In this document: positions 21,924 through 33,578 of the stretch, piece after piece | How positions within the stretch are numbered: the first letter of the stretch is position 1 | Layout: every line of letters starts with the position of its first letter | DNA from: Tetraselmis striata | Lineage: Eukaryota > Chlorophyta > Chlorodendrophyceae > Chlorodendrales > Chlorodendraceae | Reading direction: 5' to 3' | Assembly (NCBI GenBank): GCA_006384855.1 | Contig: VCJN01003406.1 | Span: 62,001 to 126,000 of the forward strand | DNA: 64,000 nt | The notes under the pieces: model-generated | What the model was told of the DNA's origin: nothing | Database searches by the model: none | What the model saw: only the letters and a program-made list of their open reading frames with translations | Program-made: the position numbers and the translations under genes

Positions 21924-23747
21924 TCAAAGCTTGACAGGGTTCTCTGCCAGGTAGGTCTTGAGCTTATCCACCTGCTCCAGCACTGAGCGGCTGCTGGTAC
22001 CACCCTCTGTGTCGCGCATCTCTGCGCTCCGCTGGTAGTCCCACACTTCAACCACATCCTCCTCAAACAGAGGATTGATGCCCTTCAGATCCTCCACAGT
22101 GAGGTCTGACAGTGCACAACCACGGTCCTCCGCGAGCTTCACACAGGCGCCACTGATGTGGTGAGTCTCCCTGAAGGGGATACCCTTGCGGACGAGATAC
22201 TCAGCCAAATCGGTGGCCAGCATGTCCGCCGAAAGTCCTGCAATCATCTTGTCAGGGTTGATCTTCAAGGTTGACAGCACGCCAGTGGCAATGCGGATGC
22301 AGTCGTGGACGGTGTCCATGGTCTCAAACATGAGCTCCCAGCTCTCCTGAAAGTCTTTGTTGTAGGTGGTGGGAGTGCCCTTGAGGACAGCCATCACTCC
22401 CATTAGGTTTCCAGTCATGCGGCCACCCTTGCCGCGGATGAGCTCCAGTGCGTCGGGGTTCTTCTTCTGCGGCATGAGGCTGCTGCCAGTCGCGTACGCA
22501 TCGCTGCACTGCACAAAGCCAAACTGCTGTGAGGAGTAGATGATAAGGTCCTCCGCCCAGCGGCTGAGGTGGACCATGTGCAGCGCGGACATGAACAGGG
22601 ACTCAGCCACGAAGTCGCGATCCGACACAGCATCCATGCTGTTGGGACAAACACGGCCCTCAAAACCCAGCTCCTTCGATAGGAACTGGCGGTCCACGCC
22701 AAATGGGTTGCCTGCCAGAGCACCGCTGCCAAGAGGCAGAGTGCCCACACGTGGGAGCAGGTCCGCTAGGCGCTGGTCATCGCGCTGCCAGGCAGCGGCG
22801 TGGCAGAGCAGCCAATGGCTCCAGCGCACGGTCATGGCTGACTGGAGATGGGTGAAGCCAGGCATCAGGACATCCACTTCGCGCTCAGCGCGCTCGGCCG
22901 CGACAGCGATAAGCTCTTGCAGGGATGCCCGGATGACGTGAAGTTCGTTGTACAGCCACAGCCGGGTGTCAGTGGCCACCTGGTCGTTGCGGGAGCGGCC
23001 TGTGTGCAGCTTGCCGCCGACGGGCCCAATAAGCTCGCAGAGACGGCGCTCGTTTGCCGTGTGAATGTCCTCGTCGCCAGGCTTCACGACAAACTCGTCG
23101 GCCTCCCATTCCTTCCCGACGCTTTCGAGCCCGGAGACGATGCTAGCGGCCTCCTCATCATTCAGCAAGCCGGCTTTGCTAAGCGACTTGGCATACGCCT
23201 TGGACCTGAACGGCAGCATAGGGAACGAGGGTTTTTAGCACCTGTAGCGCTCGTCCTCGCCTACGAATAGGGCAACATAGCGCCGCCGACACGGCCACAA
23301 CCCTAAAACCGCAGCACCAAGTCTGCCAAACGACGGACACTCTGACAGTGCTTCGTGATGGAGCAGATCAGAAACGCAGGAATATCTCCGATGGGTGTTG
23401 AGGCTGGGGAGGAAGTGGTTGAATGCGGCGTCAGAGGCGACTCACCCCCGGATATCCTCGGCCCACATGCGCCTGTCGAAAGGAAGCGACTCGTTGAACT
23501 TGTCCATCAGCGGGTCGGTAGCGCCTGTGAAGCGCCCCCCCCATAGCTTCTTGGGGGCGTCCGCTTCCGCCGCCGCGGCAGCAACTACCCATGGGCGAAG
23601 TTTACGAGAAGGCAAAGCACCCGACATCGCTGGCCAGGCAACGGGCACCAGCCGTGCGTGCGGCTGCTTGGAAGTCTGGCCGCGAGACGGGCGCGATTGA
23701 GCGCGAGCAGCACCCGCCGCTGCAGCCGACAATTGGACGGTTGCCAT
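21924..23747 (-). CDS. ARG7: Argininosuccinate lyase, plastid-targeted
   Basis: The enzyme cleaves argininosuccinate to arginine and fumarate, the last step of arginine synthesis, in the chloroplast in green algae. Exon 1 is 23747..23446 and exon 2 is 23205..21924. The junction GG|G is phase 2/1 and restores [13 protein letters not shown], the conserved family reading, giving about 527 residues. Residues 1-60 form an Ala/Ser/Arg-rich transit peptide. KLWGGRFTG opens the mature enzyme. Further landmarks are [13 protein letters not shown], the TxxxH catalytic region GFTHLQ, and the signature [12 protein letters not shown] with its catalytic serine. The C-terminus [12 protein letters not shown] is complete. 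The gene symbol follows Chlamydomonas usage. A single intron is few compared with neighbouring genes here. Confidence 0.95.
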
Positions 23748-24984
23748 AGGGCGATAGTTGTGTCGTCAGAGGGCTGCTGGACAGAGAACCTGTGAACGGA
23801 GGTCAGCAGAGTATAAGGTGGCGCCTGTAGTGTGTAAGTCCGACAGCAAGCCCAGCCTTGGGATGATATAGATGTCGCTCGAGACACGGCGATTTCCCGG
23901 ACGACGATGATCGACTCGGCGATGATCTTCCCAGCAGCGGAGGCGGCGGCGCGCGGCAAGCCCTGGCCGGACGGTACTGTAGTGCGCGACAAGCGCAACA
24001 GGAGCAAAACCCAGCATCGATCTAGCGAGTGCAAGTAGTCGCTACAGGTATCTCATATCTGGCCTGACTGGGGCAGGGCGACGCAGGCATACCTGTATCA
24101 CACGGCCCATCCACGACACAACCCTAATCGCAATCGGCCGAATCATCAAATCATTTTGGCGGCCGAGGAACGAACACACGACCGAACACTGGATACGCGA
24201 GAGGCAAAACATGCAGTGAAGTACGGCCCCAGTGCATCTACTGCGGAAACTACTGAGCATGCACGCGCAGCATGTCACATGGACGACCGGAGCAATGCAG
24301 ACCGCACGATGAGAGGAATACATGAAGTTTCAAGGAAGGGGGGTGGGGGCGCAGGCACATTACCGAAAAGGTTCTTTGGCATGATTACAAGCTTTGTGAA
24401 GGTGCCAGAGGGCCTAAGAGGCAGACCCGTGAATTTTGAACGAAGTGAGGGGAGGGTGGGCGTGGCTGTCGCGGCGCGACCCCATGGTGGCTGCTCCGAC
24501 ACAAAGGAAGGTGGGGACAGACAAGCCCCCTTTTAAGCACACGACGAAGCAACATGCGGGAGCATAGCTACCCGGGATGGGTGCGTCTGGAACCGCACGC
24601 AGATGGTGGTGTAGGGTAGTACGGTGTCGATGCAATTGCTCGAGGCGCTGCGGGGCCGCAGCAGCCCCTCGGGCGGTACGGCATACTAGCGCACCGGACA
24701 TAATAGCACCGTATGTATGTGTGCCGTGCCGTGCCTGCTAAGTAGACGACGAGGGAAGGAATCCCCAACTACTAGTAGTAAACATTTCAAGGAAGGGGAG
24801 GGGCGCATGCATGTTGCCAACATGTATTGGTTGCCGGCTGGAGGGCGGCAGCTGGGCGGGAGAGCAGTGACCGCCAAGGAAAAAAACGGCTGGCTACCGT
24901 CGCACGGCGGGGTGTGCGAAGGGCGGGCGGGGGGAGAACGGACGACGTAGTATGTAGTAGCCAACTCAACGCCGCGACGGCTCG
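23748..24984. other. 5' flank of ARG7 and intergenic DNA
   Basis: No gene is supported. Two copies of a TTTCAAGGAAGGGG motif lie at about 24329 and 24785. The right end grades into the minisatellite. Confidence 0.4.
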
Positions 24985-25905
24985 ATGGCATCGACCAGTT
25001 GAGTAGGGGGGGCTGCGAAAGCAATCTGGGCACCGTGCGCAGCGGCGGCTCAACGGTGCCCGGACAATGCGTGTCCGGGCTGCGAAAGTGACTGGGGAAC
25101 ATGGTGCAGCGGCGGCCCGTTGGCGCCGACCTACTGCGTACCCATGCCGTGAAAGCTGCCGGGCGCAGGATGCTGTGGCGGCACGACGATGGGGCGGCCA
25201 ACCGCGTGCACAGTCTGCGGAGGCAAACGGGGGCACATGGTGCAGGGACGGTCTGACGGCGCATGTTAGCTTCGTGCCCGGGCCGCGGAAGCGACAAGGG
25301 CACATGTTGGTGCAATGGCGGCCCGGTGGCGCCGACAAACTGAGTGCGCATGCCGCGGAAGCGATCGATCACGGCGCATAGTGCAGTGACGGCATGTTGG
25401 CGCCGACCAGCTGCGTGCACATGCCACGGACGCGGCTAGGGCACATGGCGCAGGGACGGGCTGACGGCGTCGACTAGCTGCGTGCCCGGACTACCTTCGA
25501 AAGCGGCCAATGCAAAGGGTGCAGTGGCGGCTTGATGGCGCCGACCAACTGCGTGCCGGAGGCTGCGACAACAATCGAGGCACAATGTGCAGCGGCGGCC
25601 CGTAGGAGCCGACCATCTGCGTTCCCGGGCCGTGGAAGCGACCGGGACACATGATGCAGTGGCGGCATGTTGGCGTCGACCGGCTGCGTGCCTGGGCCGT
25701 AGTGGAAGCGACATGGCACATGATGCAGCCGTGGCGGCCCGCTGGCGCCGACTTGCTGCGTGCGCGGGCCGTGGAAGCGACCGGACATAGCATGCAATGG
25801 CGACGCGTTGGCGCCGACCAGCTGCGTGCACATGCCGCGGAGGCGACCGGGGCGCATGGTGCAGGGACGGCCTGACGGCGCCAACCAGCTGCGTGCCCGG
25901 GATGA
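24985..25905 (+). repeat. GC-rich minisatellite, 67-72 bp units
   Basis: About 13 degenerate units occur, each with GGCGCCGACC.GCTGCGTGC followed by CCGGGCCGTGGAAGCGACC and CACATG.TGCAGTGGCGGC. Unit starts measured at the GCCGAC motif fall at 25337, 25408, 25475, 25546, 25613, 25680, 25752 and 25819, spaced 67-72 bp. Several frames stay open across the units only because of the repeat, so I do not call a gene. Confidence 0.85.
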
Positions 25906-25999
25906 GCGCCGGCATCATTAACGGATTTTAAGTACATACTACTAATACTACGCGGGCCGCGCTCATCGTTCTAACATATGCGTCGCCCTCGAAGATGTT

Positions 26000-28990
26000 G
26001 TATTAGCTCGTTGAACCAGGATCACACCACCAGCTCCGGGCGAGGCATTGCGGAGGAGCAACCATCAGCCGGCAATCGACCGGGGAAAGAAGGTATTGAG
26101 GTACGGGTTTGGGTACGGGGAGGGTTGCCCGGTGGCGGCCCAATCCGTGCGGCGGCGGTTGACGCCGTATACCGCGACCTTTTGGGCGCTCATGTGGCGG
26201 TGCCGGGTCCAAAAGGCGACGCCATTGCGCCTTTTCCTCGGGATGCACAGAGGGACGTTCGACTCACATTGTCGTTGTCCACACGGCACATAGTGCAGCG
26301 GGCTTGCTTGGTGGCGTTGGCGGGCGTTTGCCGAGGTGCATGATGTAATTGTGAGGCGGCGGGGGCGGCTCGTTGGTGATGTCGGCCGGTACGCCCTCAG
26401 TCCTGCGAGTAGTAGGACGCTCTGCCATCACCGGACCCCCCGTGGGGGACGACCACGTGACAGACGACCATCCATCCTCCAGGGAGGACTACCCCGACCT
26501 CGAGGAAGAGGACGGCGAACCTGGGAAAGAGTCCATGTACGACGACGACTGGCTCTGACTCCTCCGCCGCCCCTCCCCGGCCCCCAATCTACCTCTCCCT
26601 CAACAACCACCCAGAACGTTGGCCACCGTCAGACCCCCTACACCGCAAGACCCACCCTCAAGCACCTCCGGCGCCCACGAACAGACCGCCTACCCCCATC
26701 AACAACTACCACTTGGCGGGCACCCCGTGCTCCCTGCTCGCCGACACCAGCACATGCAACACTCCCATCAACAACAACTCCCCCATCTAACAACGGCCCC
26801 GATGGCGCCCGCTTCGGGGTGGGGCCCCTGCACGATACCTAGAGCGGGAGGGACGCTCTGGCTGCCTTAATCCAACTAGGTCTCCTCTGCGGGACACCCA
26901 TGCCTTAGTAGGAGTGGACGGTAACGTGGCACCGCCCTAGCCCGACGCCTACCTGAGCAGCGGGTCGATGCTGCAACTAGCGGACCTACAACCCGAGGAT
27001 TGCTTGGGGGGCTATGCCAAACTTGGCGCGGAAGCCGGAAAAGCCGCGAAGCCGGTGATAGTAGACATGCGGGGCAGCCGAAGGCTGCACCGGAAGGAGG
27101 CGAGGATGGAAACAGAAGAGGAAGGCCGGTAGCCGGAGTTGTAATACACATATGTGTCCCTACCATGGTTAGAGATGGCAGGCCCTAAGAACAACTAACT
27201 CGGTGCGGGCGGCGGAGAGCAGCGAATTAGCATGTTGTAACTCAATTTCAATTTCAATTTCCATGCCCTCCTGGATCTCGAAGTGGATATCATGACGCCA
27301 ATCTCACACTCTCACAATCACACGCGGTATTGCCCTCTGTGCCCAACGGCTTGGGTTTGCGCTTGATGGAGGACATGTTGGGTAGGCCGCCAGTCTTGGT
27401 GGTGCGTGCTGGATGCTACGCGCTCATGGCCTCGTCAAAGGTCATCCACTTCGCCATCATCACGTTGCGGTTGACGTCTTCCACCATCTCAATGAACATC
27501 TGCCGTATGTATCGGCCGGCTCTAGGTGCCGCCTTGGCTGTACTTGACCATGGTACGGATCTGCTCGAACCGCAAGTACGGCATTCACTTATGGAAGCAG
27601 TATGAAACCTCACGCATGCCGTCAGCCTCGGTATGGTCGGCCCACAACGCCTTGCCCTTCTGGTTGAACTGCCTCGCTGCCAGCACCAGTCCCCAGAATC
27701 TCACCCACTTAGACTTCATGACAGAGCGGAAGGTAGTACGAGTCCGTAGCGCGTATTCGTGCACTTTTTCCATGTCCTAAACGTTATCGCCGGGGCAGAG
27801 TTTCAACCAGAGGGCGAGTAGGTCCAGGTTTTCGTCTCTGTAGGGCGGAAGCCCGCCTCACTGTCCAGTAGCTTCGCCTCAAAACAACACGCGTGAGGTC
27901 ATCAGCACGGTCTTCATTGGTGATGGGATTTCGTAGTCTGGGCCACATACAGTCCATGTAACAGACTGGGCGGGCGGCGGCAGTGGTTGACAATGTCATT
28001 GTGTAGGGGGTGCCCGTAATAGTCTATCAACATGCTCTGAACATGGCAATCGAGTGGGAAATCTTGCCCGCCAAGCCGTCTTGCTCGTCGTCGCGCCTTC
28101 ACTCTCGTTCACTGCCTCTTCGCGCGCGTCTGATGCCTCGTAGTGCATGTAGTTTAAGTCGTCGCTAGCGAGGCCAATCGCGGCGAGGGGGTTTAACACG
28201 TCGTAGCCAAAAGTAGCGCGCGACGAGGTAGCGGCCGGTGCAGCGGAGCAGCCAGTCGTCCCGGCCGCCGATTGTACCGCTAGTTGTACCGTGACGTCAC
28301 CTTCAGGTGTAAGCTTGGTATGTACTAAAACGAGTGGTATATCCGGTTGGTCAAGCACCTCTGTCACATGGATCGAGACGCCGGATGACGGAACATGATC
28401 GGCGGCGAGGAGCGGCGGCACGGGGTTCTGACGGGACTGGGGGTTGGGCATTGGTGCACGACGGAGAGCCGGCCGCGTCGCAAGAGGAGCCACGCCACCA
28501 TGGCCGCTTCCGGGGCGAACGGGAGCTGACGGGCAAAACATAGCTTGTGTCGGCGCCTTAAGGGGGCGGTTGACATCAGTGCTCTGGCATGCGGGGCGTA
28601 GGCCAATAAGTTGTCTTTGTAATATTTGAAATGAATCAAATTCCGCGAGGAGGCGACATACGCAATCGCACGGCCGCGCCACCCACACAACTCGACATAA
28701 TCACCACATGCCAACGACGCATTGTCCAGGCAAGGTATTAGACGAGTGCAGGGTGGTAGAGAAGACACACCTCGGGCAGGGCGCCAGCGCCGGTGGGTTA
28801 CGGCTTCAACACGTTCGCATGACTCGGTGCCGCCATCGCTCCCACCGGATGCGGAGTATTTGTTGCGGGTGACCGACACGGCAACGTTACCAACCTTCAA
28901 GGCCCTATGTTGGCGTACTATGCCGAGGGCACCGGGTTCATATGCCCCATGACGGGCGGCCACACGGCTGTTTATCTCGATAGGTTTCCT
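26000..28990 (-). pseudogene. piggyBac-like transposase remnant, split by a LINE-like insertion
   Basis: Minus-strand pieces match the DDE_Tnp_1_7 (piggyBac) pattern. KSKWVRFWGLVLAARQF lies at about 27675-27725. MAKWMTFDEAMSA, with the first catalytic Asp, lies at about 27415-27460. A following frame carries SSIKRKPKPLGTE (about 27325-27365). A C-terminal cysteine piece, QARCTMCRVDNDNVSRTSLC, lies at about 26250-26310. The pieces are in different frames, so the gene is dead. Sequence upstream to about 28990 has weakly similar Ala/Pro-rich frames of uncertain relation. The 26380-27262 block belongs to the LINE-like family and interrupts the coding order. Confidence 0.55.
26380..27262 (+). mobile_element. 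LINE-like family, 3' fragment (copy E)
   Basis: It begins with the acidic end of an ORF (DLEEEDGEPGKESMYDDDWL). It carries the family 3' UTR signature CCATGGTTAGAGATGGCAGG (about 27162-27181) and ends with three ATTTCA-type units at about 27240-27262. It is 5' truncated and lies inside the piggyBac-like remnant in opposite orientation. Confidence 0.6.
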
Positions 28991-30710
28991 CATGGTGGAT
29001 GAAGGGTGGGTGGGTGCTCGTGAAGGCCGCCTTGCGCTGGCCGAACTACGGACTCCGGCGGGCCCGGACCTACTTATTAAGTATACTATTTCGCGCTCGG
29101 GGGACCTTTCTTGACGCCCGCCTGGTGGTCGTCATGCAGTTTGCCCATAGTATTGGGCCCACACTTTCTGTGGTATATATATACAAAATTTGTTGTAAGG
29201 ATTGCACATATTGACATATACAACCTACCTGGCCGAGGCACTATAGCCGGCACCCACAAGGCGTAAGCCACCACCCCCATATCCAGATCCTGCCAGCAGC
29301 TTATGGCCTATCTGGCCAGACCCTTGGCCTAGGGTTGTGTTCGGTCACCCTGTCTGTGGCACCGGTGGTGAGCATGCCCTAATGCCCTAGACTCGAGTTG
29401 TTTCCCAAATAAATAGGGCGCACACCTGTACCCAGTACAGTAGAAGGGTAGCAACAAACTGGCTACTGGTGTGAATTACAAAAAGGGCAGTTCCCCAGAA
29501 TTAGAAAATCAACACAGCGCAAGCCGCCTAAAAGCGGCCCGCATCCCGCATAAGGCGGGATGGATGAGTGATGCGCACACGGTTTCCCCTACCTTTTGGG
29601 TTGAGCGGAGGAAAAGGAGAGCCGCGTCCGAAATCACCTGGAATACGAGAGAATTAATACCGGTTACAATACGGTTTTATCACGTATTTTTAGGCGTCCG
29701 TCCGTCCGTCCTCCGTCCTCCTGTGCTGCGTCTTCGCGTATGAACCGTCATACGTTCGATCTGTGCTCGTTTGATTTCTAGCCACTGGTCCGAAGACGGC
29801 AAGATTCTGAATGGATGCGCGTGTATTCTAGTCCGAGCACGTCATATATTCGTCTAAAACGCCAAAATAACGCGGTACCGCAGCGCGTTTTTACTGCTGA
29901 ATCAGCAAGCGAGACTCGCCCTCTATATTTATACAGCGACTATATACGCGGTGGTCCGAGGATATGCTGTAACATGATGCTGTAAAAAGGGGGCTTGGCA
30001 GGTAAGTGCCTTTGTACTTACCTGCTTACTTCACTCGCCTAATGTCCGAACGATATAACGTGAACTATCACGTTCGTTCGCCACATCCGCGAATGATGCT
30101 GTAAAAAGGGGTCGCCGCGGTGCGGGGGCAGTCCGCCGACCCGGGGCCCGGCGTCCGTCGACGGACGGGCGACGGTCGAACGACGGCGTCCGGCGTCCGG
30201 TGCCGGTACAGGCGGCGGGCGTGGCGATTCGCGCCGTGCCCGCCCCGTAGACCTGACGACCGGCCCGACCTGCGCGGCCTCGTGCGGGATGCGGGCCGCC
30301 CGTAGGCGGCTTGTACTGTATTGCTGATCTTGTAGTGCTGCTTTTTTTTTTTTTTGGGTAATACAACTTTTAGCGGTGGGTTGGGTACCGGCCTTTTTGT
30401 AATGCACACCAGTAGTCAGCGGCCCGCTTTTACGCGGCTTGCAGATTTTTAAATCTGTTTTACAAAATAATACGTCTCTTTTGAAAAATAAATTACTGAC
30501 AAATCTAACGCTAATAAAAGCATTATTACCCGGAAACAACAGTATTACAAGATCAACACTCCAAGCCGGCTAAAAGCGGCCCGCATCCCGCACCACGCTC
30601 AACCCAAGAGGTAGGGGCACCTCCACAAATCCCCGGCGCGAAGCGCCGCTTAGTCAGTAGAAGGGTACCAGTATCGCCTGGTATCGATGTGTTGATTTTT
30701 TAGTACTATA
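28991..30710. repeat. Inverted-repeat debris of unknown element(s)
   Basis: Blocks resembling AAGCCG.CTAAAAGCGGCCCG occur at about 29520, 30549-30590 (+) and, inverted, at 30296-30312 and 30418-30445. GCTCAACCCAA.AGGTAGGGG occurs at about 30597 and inverted at about 29584. A GATGCTGTAAAAAGGGG direct repeat lies at about 29976 and 30093. A GGTAAGT/ACTTACC palindrome lies at 30001-30022. These look like overlapping termini of small non-autonomous elements. No gene is present. Confidence 0.45.
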
Positions 30711-32055
30711 CACCCCTGCACATAAGTTTGGGGTCCCTTTTCGGCAGTCTCAAGACTTCACAAGTCTAGGGTACCTGAACGTAGGGTATATGAGATGAAA
30801 CCCTGGAATATCAGAGGGCTTTATAAAACCTGCATGACGAGTGGCTCAAACCGAAACTTAATGACCTTTGACTAGGGAATCACGCTGCACCTGGTGCGTG
30901 GATGGGCGTCGCCTGCAACTGCACCAAAACCGGGGTCGGTATCACGCACACGCCGACGCGCGTGAATAGACAACCAAACGGCGGGATGGCCATGAACGCG
31001 TGAGGAAACACATTGGCGAGGGGCTCGGGTGCATTTGGTTGGGGTGCAGCCGTGTGGGCGGCGGCCAGTGCATGTCGCGTTGCGATACTGGCATGGCATC
31101 AGTGTCGGCCACGCGCAGCAACACCCCCTTGGCTTCAAAACGCTATAACTTCTCAGGGTTTGCTCAGAAAAACTTTTTAAAAATATCACGCGATTCCTCG
31201 TTCAATTCTGCGTCGGGAACACTCTTCCATAACCACAAAATCGATTTTTTGGGTCTCCGGGAAAAATCCCCAAAGATGATCATCCAAGTTGCCCCTCACT
31301 GCCTCATGTGCCCACCCATATCGGGCGCGTGGCTTTGCGCCAAGTGCGTGTCTAAGCCCCGTACTCAGTTGCGCGAGAGCGTTATGTATGTGGATGACCA
31401 CGGACCACCAACACTTGGCATGTGCCGCCTCCTAGCGATACACACATCTACCAGCCAAAATGCCATTTTCCACAGCATTTTTCAAGGAATTTCATATTAA
31501 TCAAAATCCACGCCCCTACCGCGCCACCCCGCCCACGAAAGGGTGCAACTGGCATTCCACCACGCGCCCCCATGGTAGAGCATTGCCCTACGCCAAGGGG
31601 GCCATCGAGCGCCTCTCCTACGTGCGTTCGCCACAGAAACAGCAGCATTTTCACCCCAAAACTGCTCCCCACAGTGGCCAACTTGACGTTGGGGTGTCAC
31701 GTCGTGCCTATAGCGACATGCTTTCAGTGGCCTACACGCACGGTGTGTGCAACTTATGCCAAGGGCCGTATCCACCGAGTTTGGTGCGACGAGTGCCGCT
31801 ATTTCCATAGGTTTGGACGGTTGGCGCAACCCACAACTTTCTGGCGCCAACGCACCATGCAATGATTTCGCGTTTTTGAAAGGGCGCCCACAAATGGTCG
31901 TGTTGTCGCGCGGGTGGGTATAAAGCGCACAATAGGCGTTCGCCCGAACTATTCCCACTGTAGTTAGCATGTATGCACATGCAGCCGGCGTGATCCTCGC
32001 CCATGCATGCGCTTTGCGATCGAAAATGCAAAACCCGGACTTATGTGGAGGGGTG
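30711..32055. repeat. 1345-bp TIR unit, copy 1
   Basis: Open frames on both strands (for example 31000-31500 and 31422-31865 on plus) carry CxxC pairs such as LCAKC and WCDEC. They show no family I recognise and may be incidental. Confidence 0.7.
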
Positions 32056-32231
32056 TGCGCCGCACCAAGCGCGCTCGACGAGGTCGCAATAAGGCGTCTT
32101 GGGACAGTGAGCCCTTTCGAGCCCGTGGCTCGCATGTGGATGCATCATGGGCATATGCAGCCAGTAGGAGCATTGGGGTGATTCAAACATGCCGCGTCGG
32201 CCGTATATGGCCGAATGACATATGGCCAACA

Positions 32232-33576
32232 CACCCCTGCACATAAGTTTGGGGTCCCTTTTCGGCAGTCTCAAGACTTCACAAGTCTAGGGTACCTGAA
32301 CGTAGGGTATATGAGATGAAACCCTGGAATATCAGAGGGCTTTATAAAACCTGCATGACGAGTGGCTCAAACCGAAACTTAATGACCTTTGACTAGGGAA
32401 TCACGCTGCACCTGGTGCGTGGATGGGCGTCGCCTGCAACTGCACCAAAACCGGGGTCGGTATCACGCACACGCCGACGCGCGTGAATAGACAACCAAAC
32501 GGCGGGATGGCCATGAACGCGTGAGGAAACACATTGGCGAGGGGCTCGGGTGCATTTGGTTGGGGTGCAGCCGTGTGGGCGGCGGCCAGTGCATGTCGCG
32601 TTGCGATACTGGCATGGCATCAGTGTCGGCCACGCGCAGCAACACCCCCTTGGCTTCAAAACGCTATAACTTCTCAGGGTTTGCTCAAAAAAACTTTTTA
32701 AAAATATCACGCGATTCCTCGTTCAATTCTGCGTCGGGAACACTCTTCCATAACCACAAAATCGATTTTTTGGGTCTCCGGGAAAAATCCCCAAAGATGA
32801 TCATCCAAGTTGCCCCTCACTGCCTCATGTGCCCACCCATATCGGGCGCGTGGCTTTGCGCCAAGTGCGTGTCTAAGCCCCGTACTCAGTTGCGCGAGAG
32901 CGTTATGTATGTGGATGACCACGGACCACCAACACTTGGCATGTGCCGCCTCCTAGCGATACACACATCTACCAGCCAAAATGCCATTTTCCACAGCATT
33001 TTTCAAGGAATTTCATATTAATCAAAATCCACGCCCCTACCGCGCCACCCCGCCCACGAAAGGGTGCAACTGGCATTCCACCACGCGCCCCCATGGTAGA
33101 GCATTGCCCTACGCCAAGGGGGCCATCGAGCGCCTCTCCTACGTGCGTTCGCCACAGAAACAGCAGCATTTTCACCCCAAAACTGCTCCCCACAGTGGCC
33201 AACTTGACGTTGGGGTGTCACGTCGTGCCTATAGCGACATGCTTTCAGTGGCCTACACGCACGGTGTGTGCAACTTATGCCAAGGGCCGTATCCACCGAG
33301 TTTGGTGCGACGAGTGCCGCTATTTCCATAGGTTTGGACGGTTGGCGCAACCCACAACTTTCTGGCGCCAACGCACCATGCAATGATTTCGCGTTTTTGA
33401 AAGGGCGCCCACAAATGGTCGTGTTGTCGCGCGGGTGGGTATAAAGCGCACAATAGGCGTTCGCCCGAACTATTCCCACTGTAGTTAGCATGTATGCACA
33501 TGCAGCCGGCGTGATCCTCGCCCATGCATGCGCTTTGCGATCGAAAATGCAAAACCCGGACTTATGTGGAGGGGTG
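32232..33576. repeat. 1345-bp TIR unit, copy 2
   Basis: Direct copy of 30711-32055 at an exact offset of 1521 bp. The right end carries the outer TA. Confidence 0.7.
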
Positions 33577-33578
33577 TA

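Larger units (their letters stand above)
30711..33576. mobile_element. TA-flanked composite of two Tc1/mariner-like TIR elements
   Basis: The outer ends are CACCCCTGCACATAAGT at 30711 and its near complement ACTTATGTGGAGGGGTG ending at 33576. Each is flanked by TA (30709-30710 and 33577-33578), as expected for the Tc1/mariner superfamily. Inside are two direct copies of a 1345-bp TIR unit, 30711..32055 and 32232..33576. Between them is a 176-bp spacer that begins TG and ends CA. By eye the copies differ at one base (G at 31167, A at 32688). No transposase motif (DDE, HTH) was recognised, so the unit appears non-autonomous. Confidence 0.7.

Noticed and set aside
24686-25918. Repeat-containing protein genes of 244 and 160 codons on the minus strand
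   Set aside because: The frames exist only because a GC-rich tandem repeat avoids stops. Unit length varies by non-multiples of three, so no protein repeat would be kept.
31497-32135. 212-codon minus-strand ORF and several plus-strand ORFs in the 1345-bp TIR unit
   Set aside because: No known domain, overlapping frames on both strands, and no splice-consistent extension. CxxC pairs alone are weak evidence.
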